A stretch of DNA of 56,977 nt from Eubacteriales bacterium (GTDB lineage: Bacteria > Bacillota > Clostridia > Oscillospirales > Butyricicoccaceae): contig JAUNIY010000004.1 in NCBI GenBank assembly GCA_030523305.1, forward strand, positions 1 to 56,977. The letters are read 5' to 3'. The position numbers and the translations under genes were made by a program. Below, one piece after another: positions 7,762 to 16,218 of this stretch; positions within the stretch are counted from its first letter, which is position 1; each line of letters begins with the position of its first letter. The notes under the pieces were generated by a model. The model had not been told where the DNA came from. It made no database searches and was given only the letters and a program-made list of their open reading frames with translations.

Positions 7762-9546
7762 TTATATCTGGCGTACGCCTTTGCGCACAATATACCGGAT
7801 GGTCAGTCCCAGCAGTCCAAACGGCTCGTCACCGTCATTCTTCACCATCAACTGAAACTGATATGCGCGTCGGATACGCCTACGTACATCTGCCGGATAC
7901 GAGGTTGCTGTTGACCGAAACGAAAAGCGGGAAAAATCCATCTGCACAAAGGAAAATTGAGAAAATGCGACCGTCCGCACTTTTTCCTGTATCTGCTCCG
8001 TCCGATACCAGATTTCCGCTCCGGAATATCCATATGGCATGAGCGCAGGCTGACAGGACAAAATCGTCTTTCCCTTGTCCCATGCATCCAATGCGGACAG
8101 CGGCGTAACCCATCGCGCCGCAATCGCCTTGCCGTTATCCGTGTACGCGTCTACATCGTCCGTATGGTTGAACATGCATACCCGGCCATCCTCGGTTCCG
8201 AACCACAGATACCCATCGGTATCCGGATCGGCAAGGAAACATACCGCCGGGATTTGTTCCCAATAATACCACTCGGGGATATTGTTTTCCATCTGTCTGC
8301 TGTCAGCCACATAACAATGCCCGTCCACAGCCAGATAATATTTTCCATCCCACACGCACGCAACCGCCTGTTGTAGCTGTTCGCGCAATAGCTTAGGGTT
8401 GATGCGCTGCGATACGCCTGCAATGGTGCGGTACTCCGTGACATATGTCCCGTAAATGCCCATCACGCCCTGCGGGGACAGGTAATACGGCGTTCCATCC
8501 AGCACATCGATCGTATACGCGCTGACAACGCCCGCAGCTTCCGCGCCCTGCCGCAGTGGATACGCCGGATTCCCATTGTCGTCCAGCTGGAACGTGCGCA
8601 AATACTGCTTGGCATCCTGTCCGTCTTCCTTGAGCACAATCTGCGTGTCGTACTGTCTGGCATAGCCCATAATGGCAGAGGCATCCGAGCCGATTTTGGT
8701 ATACCCGGTATCCGGGAAATAGCTCGGGTCATACAGACCGGATTGCCAATCACAGTTGGGGTGTTCCGGATTGCCCGCTACAAAGACACGCGTGTCATTC
8801 TGTCCGCCGTACAAACCACAAATTCGGCACTTATTGATGTCTACATGATCCACCGTCTTGGCAAACCGGATGACAACATTGGCCAATCCTCCGGCGTCCG
8901 GCGGCGCGGTTTTAAAGGTCACAACACCTGTCACCGTGTCTACCTCCTGTATCTCATAGTTCGCACACTGCACCGGCTGTAAATCAATCATTTTGCTGTC
9001 CAGCTGAAATTCCTTGCTTATGCCGTCCCCTACAAACGTATTGATGCGCCACGGTGTCAGCAGATTCACCGCTTCCAGGCTTGTGCCGCCGCCCTGCGGC
9101 GGGCTGCCGATCGTCGTAGTCGGGACAAACGCAACATCCTGTACCCGCTGTACGGTGTCGCCATCATACACCAGATAGGTCTTGCCATCCAGCAGCCACA
9201 GCTTGCCGCCCATCAAAAAGGATGTAGATTTCGCTTCATTCATATCCTCATACAGCAGCGTCGTCTCCCCATTCGGCTCCAATCGCCACAATGTATTTCC
9301 GGCATGACACAGGATATCCATGTCCAGCCGGTGCAGCCCATACACAATGCCATCAAAGCACGCTACCTGCCGGTATCCGGTGCGTTTGACCGGAAAATAG
9401 GTTTCATTGGCGATCATATTGCACGCATCCGGCGAACGGGACCAATCCACCTTTGTCGGATGATTTGCAAAATCTACACCGGCAAACCGCCCGACTGTCA
9501 GCTCCTGCACCGACTCCGCATCCGGGAACTGATAGGCCGCGCTCAT
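7762..9546 (-). CDS. Phage tail-hub / packaged-DNA stabilisation-like protein (P22 gp10-like)
   Basis: A 594-residue protein whose N-terminal half alternates short beta strands with loops: VDFANHPTKVDWSRSPDACNM near the start, GNTLWRLEPNG around 90, GGKLWLLDGKTYLVYDG around 115. This is the repetitive beta-propeller-like pattern of podovirus head-completion proteins such as P22 gp10. The C-terminus (about 480-594) resembles a beta-rich head-tail joining domain. The start overlaps the stop of the preceding gene (ATGA), so an in-frame ATG 11 codons upstream is not used. The assignment is by pattern and gene order; a plain tail or receptor-binding function is possible. Confidence 0.55.
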   Translation of the reverse strand: MSAAYQFPDAESVQELTVGRFAGVDFANHPTKVDWSRSPDACNMIANETYFPVKRTGYRQVACFDGIVYGLHRLDMDILCHAGNTLWRLEPNGETTLLYEDMNEAKSTSFLMGGKLWLLDGKTYLVYDGDTVQRVQDVAFVPTTTIGSPPQGGGTSLEAVNLLTPWRINTFVGDGISKEFQLDSKMIDLQPVQCANYEIQEVDTVTGVVTFKTAPPDAGGLANVVIRFAKTVDHVDINKCRICGLYGGQNDTRVFVAGNPEHPNCDWQSGLYDPSYFPDTGYTKIGSDASAIMGYARQYDTQIVLKEDGQDAKQYLRTFQLDDNGNPAYPLRQGAEAAGVVSAYTIDVLDGTPYYLSPQGVMGIYGTYVTEYRTIAGVSQRINPKLLREQLQQAVACVWDGKYYLAVDGHCYVADSRQMENNIPEWYYWEQIPAVCFLADPDTDGYLWFGTEDGRVCMFNHTDDVDAYTDNGKAIAARWVTPLSALDAWDKGKTILSCQPALMPYGYSGAEIWYRTEQIQEKVRTVAFSQFSFVQMDFSRFSFRSTATSYPADVRRRIRRAYQFQLMVKNDGDEPFGLLGLTIRYIVRKGVRQI

Positions 9547-9920
9547 AGGTCTGTCCCCCGGATCGGTGTTTCGATGCACGGCGTATAATACGCCGCGTGC
9601 TGTTCATATTCGCTCATCAGCCAGTTAAACATGGTGCGGTCATCCTCCGCAATCAACAGCGCGGCAAGTCCATACGGAAAGCACTCCTGTACAAACCGTT
9701 CGTCATATGGGATTTCTTCTTCCAGGCTGTCCAGCGGTATGGCCGACATCCTTCTGGCCGTTGTGCCGTTTTGTACCTGTAGTAAGGCGTTTTGCGCGTC
9801 ATTGCGGTCATACAGTAGCTGATTGATGCAGCCAACCGCCATGCGTTCCAAATAATCTACCTGTTCCTGTTCCAGGCCCAGCAGCGTCAACGCCTGTTCA
9901 TATAGCTGCTTTCCCGTCAT
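9543..9920 (-). CDS. Putative phage head-tail connector / head completion protein
   Basis: A 125-residue, mainly helical protein beginning MTGKQLYEQALTLLGLEQ. It is acidic and has no membrane segment. Its size, helical makeup and place directly after the capsid gene match the adaptor (head-completion, P22 gp4-like) slot of a podovirus head module. The start has AAAGGAGGATACCG ahead of it. Its stop overlaps the next start. I recognise the role by position only, not by a clear motif. Confidence 0.5.
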   Translation of the reverse strand: MTGKQLYEQALTLLGLEQEQVDYLERMAVGCINQLLYDRNDAQNALLQVQNGTTARRMSAIPLDSLEEEIPYDERFVQECFPYGLAALLIAEDDRTMFNWLMSEYEQHAAYYTPCIETPIRGTDL

Positions 9921-9989
9921 CGGTATCCTCCTTTCCCAAACGCGTATGCAGCGGCGGGCGCAGATGCGCCCGCCATGCCCAGTCCGCTA

Positions 9990-11042
9990 TCAGCAGGACT
10001 TTTCCGCCACATTCGATGTAAATTTGTTTTCCGCAAACGCCACCGCACGGAATACTGTCCCTGCGGTCACTGTGACAGCGGAAGCGTATACCTTCGCACT
10101 GTCCGAATAACGCGGGTCTGTGCCGTCCACGGTGTAGCGCACCTCGTCCGCGCCGGTAGGCTTGGTTGCGGTCACCGACAGACCGGAAAGGCTGATTGTC
10201 GGCGCAGCCAGCTTATTGGTCTCCAATACCAGCGCATACACGCCCGTGCTCTTTGCGCCGAGCACAAACGCGTCATAATAATGCCGCCCTTCGATCAGCG
10301 CGCCGGATACGCCCACCGGATCGTTGTGCACCTTGGCATCCGAAATCTTATATGGCATCAGCACGGAATTTTTGTGTGCGATGATGAAATAGCAGCCCTC
10401 CGGCATGTAGCTCTTTGGGACACGGACAATATTCAGTCCGGAAATTTCGCCAGCGACGCCCTTGCCGATCGCCTTGACGCCCAGGCCCTCCAGCCCGGTA
10501 AATTCCGGGGACAGCCGGATCATTTTATACACTTCACTCGTCACATAAATATATCGGTCACTCTCCGGTACGAGATTGTCGTCCAACGTCTGCGCGCCGG
10601 TCGCGATCTGCTCGACAATGGTGTCCTTGGTCGGCGCTTCGTCCACTGTGTTGATAACGCCCGCCATCATTGCAAAACGTCGCAGCGCATATTTGTCTGC
10701 CGCCGGGGTGGACTGCTCGTTGATCTGCAAGCGCAGCATATCCGCCGCCTTTTTGCTCATGTTCTGGTCCAGATAATTGCCCTTGTCGATGGTCAGTGTA
10801 AACGCCTTATCCTGCGTCATCTTCAACTCCTGCACGATGTCCTGCATCTCTGTCACCGTGCCATAGCGGGACAGCCCTTCGCGGGTATAATCCACTTCCT
10901 GTACCGTCACCGGTGTGTATACCTTGAGCGTCTTGACGCCGGTCAGGTCAAACGATGTGGATGTTTTCCCTTTGACAAAGGAACCCGCGGTGAATACCTC
11001 TGCGATCTGACTGGAATATTTTGTCGCTAGATTGACTGCCAT
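9990..11042 (-). CDS. Phage major capsid protein with C-terminal chitobiase/Ig-like domain
   Basis: A 350-residue protein. Residues 1 to about 275 begin AVNLATKYSSQIAEVF and contain SLKSLT-free but typical phage coat segments (VDYTREGLSRYG, MTQDKAFTLTIDKGN, DRYIYVTSEVYKMI). Residues about 280-350 form an independent beta domain with the CHB_HEX_C_1 signature EVRYTVDGTDPRYSDSAKVY followed by GTVFRAVAF, as in surface-displayed Ig-like decorations. The ATG at 11042 is 9 bases behind GGAGG; a TTG two codons earlier is less likely. It follows the scaffold-like gene, the usual order. The capsid call is strong from context plus sequence character; the exact capsid fold is not determined. Confidence 0.78.
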   Translation of the reverse strand: MAVNLATKYSSQIAEVFTAGSFVKGKTSTSFDLTGVKTLKVYTPVTVQEVDYTREGLSRYGTVTEMQDIVQELKMTQDKAFTLTIDKGNYLDQNMSKKAADMLRLQINEQSTPAADKYALRRFAMMAGVINTVDEAPTKDTIVEQIATGAQTLDDNLVPESDRYIYVTSEVYKMIRLSPEFTGLEGLGVKAIGKGVAGEISGLNIVRVPKSYMPEGCYFIIAHKNSVLMPYKISDAKVHNDPVGVSGALIEGRHYYDAFVLGAKSTGVYALVLETNKLAAPTISLSGLSVTATKPTGADEVRYTVDGTDPRYSDSAKVYASAVTVTAGTVFRAVAFAENKFTSNVAEKSC

Positions 11043-11056
11043 ATCCAATTACCTCC

Positions 11057-11524
11057 TTAGCCCTTTCCCATCAGCGCAAGGATGATGGGATCTGTGATGT
11101 TGTTTTCGCCGTCGGAACGTGCCGAACCGACGTCCATTTTGCGGTTTTCCGCATTTTTGCGCAGCTCCTCCAGCTCTTCCCGTAGCTTAAGGATCTCATA
11201 CGCGCGGTATGCGCCGAGCAAGTCGCCGGAGCGGTTTGCATTGTCCCACACCTCCGGCGGGATTGCATCCGGCTGAATATCGGGATATTCGTCCAGAAAT
11301 GCCTGATATACGTTGCCGTTTGATGTCTGCTCCGCCGCTTGTCCGCGGCGCGCGGCGGCGTTTGCCTTGGACAGCCCCTGCTCAGCGGCCTGAATCAGCT
11401 GTTCGAGCGTCAGCTCAATGGTCTGTCCATCCACATTGACCGGATAGGTCTGCTCGTCGCTGTCCACCAGCGGGATATCCTGCTGGGCGTCACCCGCCGG
11501 TGATGAGTTGTGTTTGTTCTGCAT
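11057..11524 (-). CDS. Putative phage scaffolding protein
   Basis: A 155-residue hydrophilic, acidic protein with an internal helical segment QTIELTLEQLIQAAEQGLSK and a coiled coil near 110-130 (EILKLREELEELRKNAENRK). The charged N-terminus is rich in Gln and Asp. Such a protein immediately upstream of the capsid gene is normally the assembly scaffold. The start follows GGAGATTG, and only 14 bases separate its end from the capsid start. Confidence 0.65.
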   Translation of the reverse strand: MQNKHNSSPAGDAQQDIPLVDSDEQTYPVNVDGQTIELTLEQLIQAAEQGLSKANAAARRGQAAEQTSNGNVYQAFLDEYPDIQPDAIPPEVWDNANRSGDLLGAYRAYEILKLREELEELRKNAENRKMDVGSARSDGENNITDPIILALMGKG

Positions 11525-11596
11525 AAAGCAATCTCCTTTCTATTCACACAGGGCTTTCCGTTCCCATCTGCGGATCGGCAGGCCCTGTTGTCATGC

Positions 11597-13165
11597 TTAT
11601 CGTTGCTGTGCCTGTCCTGCCGGAATGTCCTTCTGCGGTTGGATTTCTGTCAGCTGACCGCTTTCCTTCTGCTCCTTCAGTGCGCGGAGCAGACGGGATT
11701 TGCCCCGGATCTGGTTGTCCGGGATGTTCTCCACATACAGGATCGGGTCAGTAATAATCCCTCGTGCCAATAGATTGTCATTGGTCACCGTCTGCATGGT
11801 TTCCGCCCAATACGCGCTGGAACCGACCTCAACATTCAATTCCAGTGTCGCCGTGTCCAGCGCACCAAAATCGAATTTGCGCGCCATTTCCTCGCCCGCA
11901 TCGTCCGTGATACACACGGTTCTGGTGCCGTAATGCACGCGCATCAAATCGACGATGATGCGCACGGTATCCTCGACAAACCGGAAAAATTCCATCTTGA
12001 CCAGCTCGAGCGGCGCAATGGTCGCCTGCTGTACGGTGACGATTGCAGACGTGTTGTCCGGCTTGACGTTGCCGAGCGTCGCGTCCGAAGCGCCCATCAG
12101 CTCCATCGTGTCCTGTATCATCTGTTCCAGCAGCGGCATGACCTGCGCGGAGATATCCGGCGCCTGGAACGCTGTGACAATTGCCTCGTTCGGGTTTCCC
12201 CGCATGCCGATCGCCTTGCCGACGTCGGAGGAATACCCGGTGGGAAAACGCGTCATGTCATAGATGATTTTCGGGAACGCCACATGTTTGATGCACTGCA
12301 CATACATGGAGTACAGCTTGTTGATGGCAATCTGGTTCGGAATCGCCTCGGTAATCGGCGATTCGCCGTGAAAGCAGTTTTTGACCCGCATCCAGCTCAT
12401 GTACGCCACCGGATACAACCGGTACGGCGTGACCATCTCGGGCATAATCACGGTATGCTGCGTACATTTCAAGAAGGAAATCCCTTCCGCAGTGCGTTCC
12501 ATGCGCAGCAGTACCGTCACCATATTGTCGGTGTCGTCGGTCTGCGCATCATATTGCGGCTCCAGCAGGCTATCCGGCCGGATGCTCTCGGCCTCGCTGC
12601 GACCCAGTCCCCGCGCCATCGCTTCCTGCCGCACGCTTTCCACCGAACGCCGCATGGAAAGGATGATATACGGCTGACGCTGCACATCGTCCACAGCGGG
12701 ATTGCCGAAGAAAATATCCGTATTTTCAATGATATCCACCTCGATATCACCCGCAACACTCTGCCCGCTCTCCCTGTCCGGATCAAAGCAGATATAAAAG
12801 CAGCCGTCTCCGTCTACGCAGGCATTGCGCAGCATATAGCGGTTTTTGCTCTTAATACCGGCGCGCTCGATCACGGACGCCACCGAACGGTCGATGATTT
12901 TCTGCATCATCTCACCGTCCGGTACCGACTGAAACGGCTGCGCCGTCACGGCAATGTCGTCGGAAACCAGCATGGAGATAAACAGATTGACCACGCGGCG
13001 CAGCACATTGAAAATCAATGGATCCAGCGTTGTGACGTTCAGCCCTTCCCACTGGCGTCCGATAAAGAAATTCTCATTGGTCTTCACCCGGTCATACAGC
13101 GTAATGCGGTTGTTATAATCCACGCCGCGCTGGTATTCCTTCCAGACGTCCTCAGCTGTCCGCAT
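11597..13165 (-). CDS. Phage portal protein (P22-type)
   Basis: A 522-residue protein that would form the dodecameric DNA-entry ring at one capsid vertex. It opens with EDVWKEYQRGVDYNNRI and FFIGRQWEG, segments shared by P22-like podovirus portals, and ends in a Gln-rich tail. Portal-like features include LYPVAYMSWMRVKNCFHGESPITEAIPNQ split over residues about 255-285 and QATIAPLELVKMEFFRFVED near 395. The chosen ATG follows AAAGGAGGAGGAAC and overlaps the end of the small membrane protein gene by 14 bases; a further upstream in-frame ATG lies inside that gene. It is followed by the scaffold and capsid genes, supporting the role. Confidence 0.85.
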   Translation of the reverse strand: MRTAEDVWKEYQRGVDYNNRITLYDRVKTNENFFIGRQWEGLNVTTLDPLIFNVLRRVVNLFISMLVSDDIAVTAQPFQSVPDGEMMQKIIDRSVASVIERAGIKSKNRYMLRNACVDGDGCFYICFDPDRESGQSVAGDIEVDIIENTDIFFGNPAVDDVQRQPYIILSMRRSVESVRQEAMARGLGRSEAESIRPDSLLEPQYDAQTDDTDNMVTVLLRMERTAEGISFLKCTQHTVIMPEMVTPYRLYPVAYMSWMRVKNCFHGESPITEAIPNQIAINKLYSMYVQCIKHVAFPKIIYDMTRFPTGYSSDVGKAIGMRGNPNEAIVTAFQAPDISAQVMPLLEQMIQDTMELMGASDATLGNVKPDNTSAIVTVQQATIAPLELVKMEFFRFVEDTVRIIVDLMRVHYGTRTVCITDDAGEEMARKFDFGALDTATLELNVEVGSSAYWAETMQTVTNDNLLARGIITDPILYVENIPDNQIRGKSRLLRALKEQKESGQLTEIQPQKDIPAGQAQQR

Positions 13166-13355
13166 GTTCCTCCTCCTTTCCCGGCCCGGTATATGCCAGC
13201 AGCGCGGCAATATCCCGGCTCAATGCGTCGTCGGCATCTGGCAAATGGGCGGTTTCCTGCTTCTTCCTGCGCGGCAGCTTTGGCGCACCGCGCGCTGCCC
13301 ATACGCCGCAGGCAAAGCACAGCAAGCTGCACAGACAGCAAATCACATATTCCAT
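13152..13355 (-). CDS. Small membrane protein of the phage module
   Basis: A 67-residue ORF with one hydrophobic, cysteine-rich N-terminal segment (MEYVICCLCSLLCFACGVW) followed by a basic patch (KLPRRKK) and an acidic tail. The ribosome binding site is excellent (ATAAAGGAGGAAGCG-ATG) and the gene lies exactly between the large terminase stop (11 bases earlier) and the portal start (14-base overlap). Its role is unknown. It has no homology I recognise, but position, spacing and SD make it a probable real gene. Confidence 0.6.
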   Translation of the reverse strand: MEYVICCLCSLLCFACGVWAARGAPKLPRRKKQETAHLPDADDALSRDIAALLAYTGPGKEEEHADS

Positions 13356-13366
13356 CGCTTCCTCCT

Positions 13367-14671
13367 TTATCTCTGATAGGACAAAAAGGCGTCCATATCG
13401 CCGTCATACTGTCCCGGCTTCCATTCCCGCCCCTGCGGCTGGATCGTCGCGGCGAAATACCGCAGTGCATCCGGCGCGTGGGTCAGCTCGTGCGGGCTGT
13501 TTGCGGTATCGTTGGGATTTTTGTCATCCGCCGCCAACATCGGCAGGGTGCGGATCAGGTTTTTACAGCCCGGGCTGATTTTCAGCTTGGCCGTCAGGAT
13601 ACCCTGCTCGTCGGTAAACGGGCGCAGGTATTCTTTGACCGCATACCAGCCCGGAATGCGCTCTCCCATCGCCTTGTCAAAAAACAAACCTGCCTCCGCA
13701 AAAATATCGACGGCCGACCGGCCGGTTTCCTGCCGACGGTTGAACAGATCCGGCGGTGCAAGCCGCTGGAAAATGCATTCGTCTCCGCTCTCCGCCCGGC
13801 AAATCGCTTCTGCGGCCTCGGAAATAATCAGCCCGGACTGATATACCTCCCGATACACCCACGCGGTGCCATCCGGCGCCAGCGCGATCCACAACGCCGC
13901 CAGCATATCCAGCCCATAGTCGATGGCAAGATACCGCTTCCACCAGCTTGGGAACTGCGGCGGGCAGCACACATGGATTTCCGGCGAAAATTCGCAAAAA
14001 TACTGCCCTTCAAACAAATCCCACTGCCCATGCAGCAGCGCCTTCCGGCTGCGCTCGTCCAGCATTTCCAGCCGTTTCACATAGCCGGGGTCTTTGTTCA
14101 TCAGAAAGGTATTGTCCTGCACCTTCGCCGGTAAAAACAGCTTCCCATCCGCTTCCTCTCCGGGAATCAGCGCATCAATGTACCGCGCCTTCACCCAGCT
14201 GTGCCCGACACCGCCGGGGTTCGTGGACGATTTTACTTGCTTGGGATAATCGTTCGTACCGCGGATGCGGGACAGCATATAGGTGAATTGGAATTTTGTA
14301 AAATGTGTCAGCTCGTCAAACCGGATCACGTCATATTCCGCACTCTGATAGCGCGTTACATCGTTTTCGCTGTCGCAATATCCAAATTCAATCGTCGACC
14401 TGTTGCGAAACGTCCATAAATGGTTTGTCTCGCCATAGCTTCCGATGTCCTGCGGGTACAACGTCAGTGAAACCTGAATCAGTGAACGCTTCAGCTCCGG
14501 GAGCGTGCGGCGCAGCACCAGTTGGCGGGATGCCGGATAGGTCAGCGCATACACCAGCGCGTCAATCAGCTGCGCATAGCTCTTTCCGCCGCCGGCTGCG
14601 CCGCCAAACAGCGTTTCCATCGCCGTAGAGCGGATAAATTCCAGCTGCCTGCGGGTAACGGAAATTTCCAT
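13367..14671 (-). CDS. Phage terminase large subunit
   Basis: A 434-residue DNA-packaging motor and nuclease. The ATPase has Walker A GGAAGGGKS (about residues 23-31), and Walker B VIRFDEL (about 115-121). The coupling segment STNPGG lies near 148. The RNase H-like nuclease part follows, with AIDYG near 248 and the HAPDALRYF motif near 407. No frameshift or truncation is visible. The ATG abuts the stop of the small subunit gene (TAAATG) with GGTGGAG ahead. The size is normal for headful or cohesive-end terminases. Confidence 0.93.
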   Translation of the reverse strand: MEISVTRRQLEFIRSTAMETLFGGAAGGGKSYAQLIDALVYALTYPASRQLVLRRTLPELKRSLIQVSLTLYPQDIGSYGETNHLWTFRNRSTIEFGYCDSENDVTRYQSAEYDVIRFDELTHFTKFQFTYMLSRIRGTNDYPKQVKSSTNPGGVGHSWVKARYIDALIPGEEADGKLFLPAKVQDNTFLMNKDPGYVKRLEMLDERSRKALLHGQWDLFEGQYFCEFSPEIHVCCPPQFPSWWKRYLAIDYGLDMLAALWIALAPDGTAWVYREVYQSGLIISEAAEAICRAESGDECIFQRLAPPDLFNRRQETGRSAVDIFAEAGLFFDKAMGERIPGWYAVKEYLRPFTDEQGILTAKLKISPGCKNLIRTLPMLAADDKNPNDTANSPHELTHAPDALRYFAATIQPQGREWKPGQYDGDMDAFLSYQR

Positions 14672-14983
14672 TTACTCCACCACCCGCAAAATCAGCTCAA
14701 ACGCACGGTCATTGTTCTCCTCTTTGTCCGGCATGGAGAGCTGTCCTTTTCCAACAGCACGCTCCAAAATTTCCTTTGCAACACCGGCGCGCGCCGTACC
14801 GCTGAGGGAATCATCCTCCAGCATATCGCACAGGCATTGCGCCGCTTCCGGCGAATGATCGCACAGGATATCGCGTACCTGATCGCTGTGCGTCTTCTTC
14901 CGTCTGCGGCTGTTCTTCGCTTGCGCCAAAGGCATACCTCCTTTTTGAATGAATGTTTGCAGCTCACGTGAATGATAATACAT
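14672..14983 (-). CDS. Putative terminase small subunit
   Basis: A 103-residue basic-to-acidic helical protein that lies directly before and abuts the large terminase gene, the fixed position of the DNA-recognition subunit. It has an Arg/Lys-rich N-terminal patch (NSRRRKKTHSDQ) and a helical middle (AAQCLCDMLEDDSLSGTARAG split over residues 47-65). The ATG at 14983 follows GGGGGAAAGCA; an ATG 16 codons in follows AGGAGG by only one base, too close. It is the first gene of the head module and faces the GntR operon across 165 bases. Confidence 0.65.
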   Translation of the reverse strand: MYYHSRELQTFIQKGGMPLAQAKNSRRRKKTHSDQVRDILCDHSPEAAQCLCDMLEDDSLSGTARAGVAKEILERAVGKGQLSMPDKEENNDRAFELILRVVE

Positions 14984-15075
14984 TGCTTTCCCCCGTTGTC
15001 TACCGAAAAAAATTCGCAGCCTGTGGAAAAGCCTGTGCGCTGTGAATCATCCGAAAAATTTTTTTTGGAAACCGC

Positions 15076-15104
15076 TTGACATCTGTACTGTACTATTGTA
15101 TTAT
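15076..15104 (+). promoter_or_regulatory. Promoter of the GntR/ABC operon
   Basis: A consensus -35 TTGACA (15076-15081), 17-base spacer and TATTAT (15099-15104), 44 bases before the regulator start. Confidence 0.85.
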
Positions 15105-15126
15105 TGTATCAACAACTTAGTACAAT
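15103..15126. promoter_or_regulatory. Inverted repeat overlapping the promoter, candidate GntR operator
   Basis: ATTGTA (15103-15108) and TACAAT (15121-15126) form a perfect 6-bp inverted repeat with a 12-base centre, overlapping the -10 box and the transcription start. YtrA-type repressors are known to bind inverted repeats in their own promoter; that this is the operator is inference. Confidence 0.45.
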
Positions 15127-15148
15127 AAGTCAACAAAGGAGGAAGCTC

Positions 15149-15520
15149 ATGCAGTGGAATTTATCAGATAACCGCCCGATCTATTCGCAGCTGATGGACA
15201 CCATCACGCTGGCAATCACCTCCGGTGTCCTTCCGGCTGGAAGCCGTCTGCCTTCTGTGCGCGATCTCGCCGCAGAAGCCGGGGTCAATCCCAACACCAT
15301 GCAGCGCGCGCTGTCCGAGCTGGAACGCTCCGGCTTGCTGTATTCCCAGCGGACTGCAGGACGGTTTGTAACCGATCAACCCGAAAACATCACCAAAAAG
15401 AGAAAGGACTTGGCTATGGAACAAATTCATGCTTTCCTGAACGCGATGAAAGAAATGGGGTATACATCCGAAGAGACGATCGCATTGATCCGTCAGGCTA
15501 TGGAGGAGGAGAAACAATGA
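15149..15520 (+). CDS. GntR family transcriptional regulator, YtrA subfamily
   Basis: A 123-residue regulator with the short YtrA architecture: a winged helix-turn-helix (PIYSQLMDTITLAITSG, then GSRLPSVRDLAAEAGVNPN and TMQRALSELERSGLL) followed by only a 45-residue helical tail and no effector domain. YtrA regulators normally repress the ABC transporter encoded directly behind them and respond to cell-wall antibiotics. The ATG lies behind AAAGGAGGAAGCTC. The stop overlaps the ATPase start (ATGA), so the regulator and transporter are co-translated. Confidence 0.93.
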   Translation: MQWNLSDNRPIYSQLMDTITLAITSGVLPAGSRLPSVRDLAAEAGVNPNTMQRALSELERSGLLYSQRTAGRFVTDQPENITKKRKDLAMEQIHAFLNAMKEMGYTSEETIALIRQAMEEEKQ

Positions 15521-16218
15521 ACGAACCGATTTTACAGTGCACCGGGCTTTGCAAATCCTATGGCAGCAAAGAAGCCCTAAAAAATATCACCCTTGCGCTC
15601 GAACGCGGACGGATCGTCGGGCTGCTCGGGCCAAATGGCAGCGGCAAATCCACCCTGATTAAGCTGGCAAACGGCCTTCTCACGCCGACGGCTGGAGAAT
15701 TGCGCATCGCTGGAAACCTACCGGGCACAGAAACGCACGCTCATGTATCCTATCTTCCAGAGCGCACCTATCTGAGCGACTGGATGACTGCCGACGACCT
15801 GCTTCGATTCTTTGCAGATTTTTACGAAGATTTCAACCTGGATAAAGCGGCAGAGATGCTGACGCGGCTGAACATCAGCGCAAAGGACGCCCTCAAAACG
15901 ATGTCCAAGGGCACGAAGGAAAAAGTCCAGCTGGTGGTCGTCATGAGCCGCGAAGCAGACCTGTATCTGCTGGACGAACCGATCGGCGGCGTCGATCCCG
16001 CAGCCCGCGATTATATCCTCAATACCATCCTCACCAACTACAGCGAAAACAGCACCGTCGTGATTTCCACCCACCTGATTTCTGATATCGAAAAGGTGCT
16101 GGACGACGTTGTTTTCCTCAATCAAGGGCAGATCACGCTGCACAAATCCGTAGACGATATCCGCGCGGAATACGGCAAATCTGTCGATGCGCTTTTCCGG
16201 GAGGTGTTCGCATGCTAA
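15517..16218 (+). CDS. ABC transporter ATP-binding protein (YtrB-like)
   Basis: A 233-residue ATPase. Walker A is GPNGSGKST (about 38-46), the Walker B region LYLLDEPIGGVDP is canonical, and the H-loop is ISTHLISD. The signature motif is replaced by MSKGTKEKVQL, a variant common in this subfamily. It pairs with the permease that follows, into which it overlaps by 7 bases. With the YtrA-type regulator it makes a small three-gene unit resembling the B. subtilis ytr operon core. The substrate is not shown by the sequence. Confidence 0.93.
   Translation: MNEPILQCTGLCKSYGSKEALKNITLALERGRIVGLLGPNGSGKSTLIKLANGLLTPTAGELRIAGNLPGTETHAHVSYLPERTYLSDWMTADDLLRFFADFYEDFNLDKAAEMLTRLNISAKDALKTMSKGTKEKVQLVVVMSREADLYLLDEPIGGVDPAARDYILNTILTNYSENSTVVISTHLISDIEKVLDDVVFLNQGQITLHKSVDDIRAEYGKSVDALFREVFAC

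Noticed and set aside
11933..14134. A 733-codon ORF antisense to the portal and terminase genes
   Set aside because: It lies opposite two well-supported phage genes and its translation is Arg/His-rich without motifs, so it is a shadow frame.
6907..15075. attL/attR direct repeats around the phage head module
   Set aside because: No repeat of useful length was seen when the flanks near 7.0 kb and 15.0 kb were compared by eye; this does not exclude a short core.
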